A DNA stretch of 64,000 nucleotides from the NCBI GenBank assembly GCA_029260215.1, contig JAJDDQ010000014.1, positions 62,001 through 126,000 on the forward strand, given 5' to 3'. Source of the stretch: Phycisphaerae bacterium (lineage in GTDB: Bacteria; Planctomycetota; Phycisphaerae; UBA1845). Both the position numbers and the translations under genes were made by a program. Positions 61,798 to 64,000 of this stretch are shown here, one piece after another (position 1 is the first letter of the stretch; each line of letters begins with the position of its first letter). The notes below the pieces were generated by a model, which worked only from the letters and a program-made list of their open reading frames with translations, searched no databases and was not told where the DNA came from.

Positions 61798-62979
61798 GTG
61801 CCTCCGCTTTCCGCCGAAGAGAAAACGTTTGTCAGGAACCTGCACGCCGACCTCGTGCGCATTCCCAGCGTCAACGAAGGACAAGCTCAAGCCGACGAGA
61901 CGCAAGCGGAACGCGCGGTAGCTGACTACGTCGATCGCTTCTGCCGCGAAATCGGCATGACCGTAACGCGATTCCCCTTTGCCCCAGGCCGTGACAATCT
62001 GGTGGCACACTGGCCCGATCAGACAGGCCAACAATCGTTCGCACTGCAAGCGCATATGGACACCGTCAGTGTAGCCGGCATGACCGTGGCCCCTTTCGAC
62101 CCCATCGAACGCGACGGCAGAATCTATGGGCGCGGAACCTGCGATACCAAAGGATCGCTGGCTGCTTTCCTCGCAGCCGCTCGATCAATAGCCGACCGGC
62201 GTGCGGACATGATCGACAAGTTCTACATCGTCGCCACCGTTGCGGAAGAAACCGGGTGCAAAGGCGCGGAGCGATTGATGGCCGACGGATTCCGCACGGA
62301 TGCGATCGTCGTCGGTGAGCCCACAAGTAGCCGCGTGGTCTCCGCCCACAAAGGCACCTACTGGACACGCATCGAAGTCGCGGGAAAAAGCTGCCACGCC
62401 TCCATGCCCCACCTGGGACAAAACGCGATCTACTTCATGAACGATGCCATCGCGTTCATGCGTCGGGAGTTCATACCCTCGCTCGCCGAGGCGAAACATG
62501 GTTTGCTCGGCAGCCCCACGCTGTCGGTCGGCATCGTCTCCGGAGGGACGGCGGTGAACATCGTCCCCGACCGCTGCACCGCCGATCTCGATTTCCGCGT
62601 TCTTCCGGGGCAATCCTTCGACGATCTCCGCGACCAGTTCCTCGCCCGTCTACGCACCGCCGTCCCGGACGCTGCCTTCACGCTGAATGATCGCCAACGT
62701 CAGTCGGGCATGGAAACGTCCGAAAATAACCCGTTCCTACGCAACACGCTGTCAATCGCAGCCGCCCGCACGAACCAGTCGAAGCCCGAGGGCGTGAACT
62801 ACTTCGCCGACTCGGGACCGTTCGCAGCCGCCGGCATCCCGTGCATCCTCTTTGGCCCCGGCGATATCGCCCAGGCCCACACCGCCGACGAGTTCCTCGC
62901 ACTCGACGAGCTTTATCGGGCGTACGAAATCGCCCGCGACTGGCTCCAAACCGCCACCAGAAAATCCCTTTTTTCGTAA
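61798..62979 (+). CDS. M20-family metallopeptidase/deacylase (ArgE/DapE/CPG2 type)
   Basis: 393 residues from a GTG three bases after the previous stop. Zinc-site motifs are present in order: QAHMDTVSV (His, with the neighbouring catalytic Asp), GRGTCDTKGSLAAF (bridging Asp), AEETGCKGAE (catalytic and ligand Glu), VVGEPTS (Asp/Glu ligand region), and FGPGDIAQAHTADEF with the final His. The dimerisation domain spans ~residues 180-295 (HKGTYWTRIEVAGKSCHASM). Substrates of this group are N-acyl amino acids or dipeptides; which one cannot be told. Confidence 0.93.
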   Translation: MPPLSAEEKTFVRNLHADLVRIPSVNEGQAQADETQAERAVADYVDRFCREIGMTVTRFPFAPGRDNLVAHWPDQTGQQSFALQAHMDTVSVAGMTVAPFDPIERDGRIYGRGTCDTKGSLAAFLAAARSIADRRADMIDKFYIVATVAEETGCKGAERLMADGFRTDAIVVGEPTSSRVVSAHKGTYWTRIEVAGKSCHASMPHLGQNAIYFMNDAIAFMRREFIPSLAEAKHGLLGSPTLSVGIVSGGTAVNIVPDRCTADLDFRVLPGQSFDDLRDQFLARLRTAVPDAAFTLNDRQRQSGMETSENNPFLRNTLSIAAARTNQSKPEGVNYFADSGPFAAAGIPCILFGPGDIAQAHTADEFLALDELYRAYEIARDWLQTATRKSLFS

Positions 62980-62998
62980 AACAACTTCGCTTCCAGCG

Positions 62999-63028
62999 CA
63001 ACGAGCCGCGAACTTCAGTTCGCGCGGA
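62999..63028. repeat. Palindromic intergenic repeat, copy 2
   Basis: The same 30-base element as at 18966-18995 with one difference. Here the core palindrome (CGCGAACT-tc-AGTTCGCG) is intact. It lies 19 bases after the M20 peptidase stop, on the way to the sulfatase gene, where it could act as a weak terminator or a REP-like site. Confidence 0.75.
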
Positions 63029-63125
63029 TCTTCCAACGATCACAACCGTCATACGCGCGATGATTTCATCCCAGCACACAATCCGTGCAAAAAGCGACAC
63101 GCCTGATAATCCGATAAGAGATTCA

Positions 63126-64000
63126 ATGGACGAAAACCCCAAAAAACTCGCGTTGAATCTCTCCGAACGCATACATCACGGGATCGCCTTTGGTGCAATT
63201 CTGGGGGCGACCCTGGGATCGATTGATGCGCTCGTTATCGCTGTGTGGGGAGACCGTATCCCAATCGTGCTGCCCGCTATTATTATCGGAACCTGTCTAA
63301 GTGCGGGGGGCTTATTGGGGGCGACCGTCGGGATCGCATGGAGGGCGATCCGCCGAGCGAAAAATGTTCAAAACGCAAACGACATCGCCCTCGGCATCCG
63401 CCATGCATGCGTCGTCGGCTGCATAGTCGGTGCCTGCGTCCTGTTCCTCGAACGGGGGCGATTGGGCTACGAAACCTTCACCGCGAACTTCACCGGCCTG
63501 TCGCCGTTGCTGGCAGGCTTGGCTGTCGCGTGGTGCGTTGCCGCCTTTGCATCAAGATCCCGTTCCGGTGGGAATCTCTGGCTGGTGGTCTGCGTCGCGG
63601 TGTTTTGCACCGTCTGGCAACCCGTTTCCCGACTTTACGATGCACCACTCTTCAGCGCTATCAGCCTGTTCGCCAACGCTACGCTCGCCGGGCTTATGCT
63701 GACTGTCTATTTCGTGGGGCGACGACTCGCCGGAAAATCCCACACGCGCCAACCGCGATTGAACGAATCCCCAGCCGTCATGGCCCCGTTCGTCATCGCC
63801 GCCGCCGGGTGCGCTGCCTCGGTGGCTTTGTTGAGCGCGTTGGCCCAGTCGCCGCTCGACACAACATCGGCGTCGCGGGACACGCGAACGGCGACGGTCG
63901 ATCAACCGGATATCATCCTCATCGTGATGGACACCGTGCGTGCCGACCGCATGTCGGTCTACGATCACAGCGCCCCGACAACGCCGAACCTGGACGCCTT
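63126..64000 (+). CDS. Membrane-bound sulfatase-family protein, 3' end outside window
   Basis: An open frame from ATG at 63126 to the window edge (291 codons). Residues ~15-225 contain several hydrophobic helices (for example FGAILGATLGSIDALVIAV and LVVCVAVFCTVW), then one more helix at ~220-240. The soluble domain begins DIILIVMDTVRADRMSVYDH and PTTPNLDA, the N-terminal metal-binding strand of the alkaline phosphatase/sulfatase superfamily. The Cys/Ser that becomes formylglycine lies beyond the window, so a phosphoethanolamine-transferase-like or LTA-synthase-like identity cannot be excluded. Confidence 0.8.
   Translation, partial: MDENPKKLALNLSERIHHGIAFGAILGATLGSIDALVIAVWGDRIPIVLPAIIIGTCLSAGGLLGATVGIAWRAIRRAKNVQNANDIALGIRHACVVGCIVGACVLFLERGRLGYETFTANFTGLSPLLAGLAVAWCVAAFASRSRSGGNLWLVVCVAVFCTVWQPVSRLYDAPLFSAISLFANATLAGLMLTVYFVGRRLAGKSHTRQPRLNESPAVMAPFVIAAAGCAASVALLSALAQSPLDTTSASRDTRTATVDQPDIILIVMDTVRADRMSVYDHSAPTTPNLDA

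Overview
The window looks like chromosomal DNA of a planctomycete, probably Phycisphaerae-like. This is inferred from gene content, not from a marker gene. The clues are a type II secretion (T2SS)/pilus-like operon with PilM- and PilO-type inner-membrane parts, very large proteins built from secretin N-domains, huge secreted proteins with Cys-rich 'ACC' modules, dockerin-like EF-hands and thrombospondin type 3 repeats, prepilin-like proteins, and frequent TTG/GTG starts. GC is moderately high. I see no rRNA, tRNA, CRISPR array or complete insertion sequence.

Region 1 (1-20794, all minus strand) is one T2SS-like gene block read from gspF: gspF, gspG, gspH, gspI, gspJ, gspK, a PilM-PilN fusion (GspL-like), a PilO/GspM-like protein with an inserted Cys-rich segment, a 2595-residue protein with about 26 secretin N1-type repeats and no recognisable pore domain, and a second secretin-N-repeat protein cut by the window edge. 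Short overlaps couple H-I, J-K and K-PilM. No gspE ATPase or gspC is present. Region 2 (20979-28028) is a 2320-residue secreted protein with three ~400-residue tandem repeats, preceded on its 3' side by two terminator-like hairpins.

Region 3 (28393-40038) is mixed accessory content: an MMPL/RND transporter, a secreted TSP3+RHS protein, an HExxH metallopeptidase-like gene lying between an M14 carboxypeptidase gene and a broken copy of that gene's 3' end, a small membrane protein, and a two-gene unit of a dockerin-bearing secreted protein with a prepilin-like protein. Region 4 (40345-52915) is a compact plus-strand surface-glycan cluster: GT4, AsnB-type amidotransferase, GT-C membrane glycosyltransferase, FAD oxidoreductase, membrane GT2, ATP-grasp ligase, TylF-type methyltransferase, a second methyltransferase, HAD phosphatase, GT2, and DegT aminotransferase. 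Most of its genes touch or overlap.

Region 5 (53127-64000) holds a 1312-residue TSP3/Cys-rich/beta-helix lipoprotein, MiaE, a TPR-esterase, an unknown exported protein with a C-terminal anchor, an amidohydrolase-fold protein that has lost key metal/catalytic residues, an M20 peptidase, and the start of a membrane sulfatase. Two palindromic repeat types occur between genes. One of them, a 30-nt element, has a second copy abutting the gspH start codon.

The features most worth follow-up are the giant pore-less secretin-N arrays inside the T2SS operon, the Cys module shared between the GspM-like protein and the giant secreted protein, the amidoligase-containing glycan cluster, and the apparent pseudoenzyme amidohydrolase.
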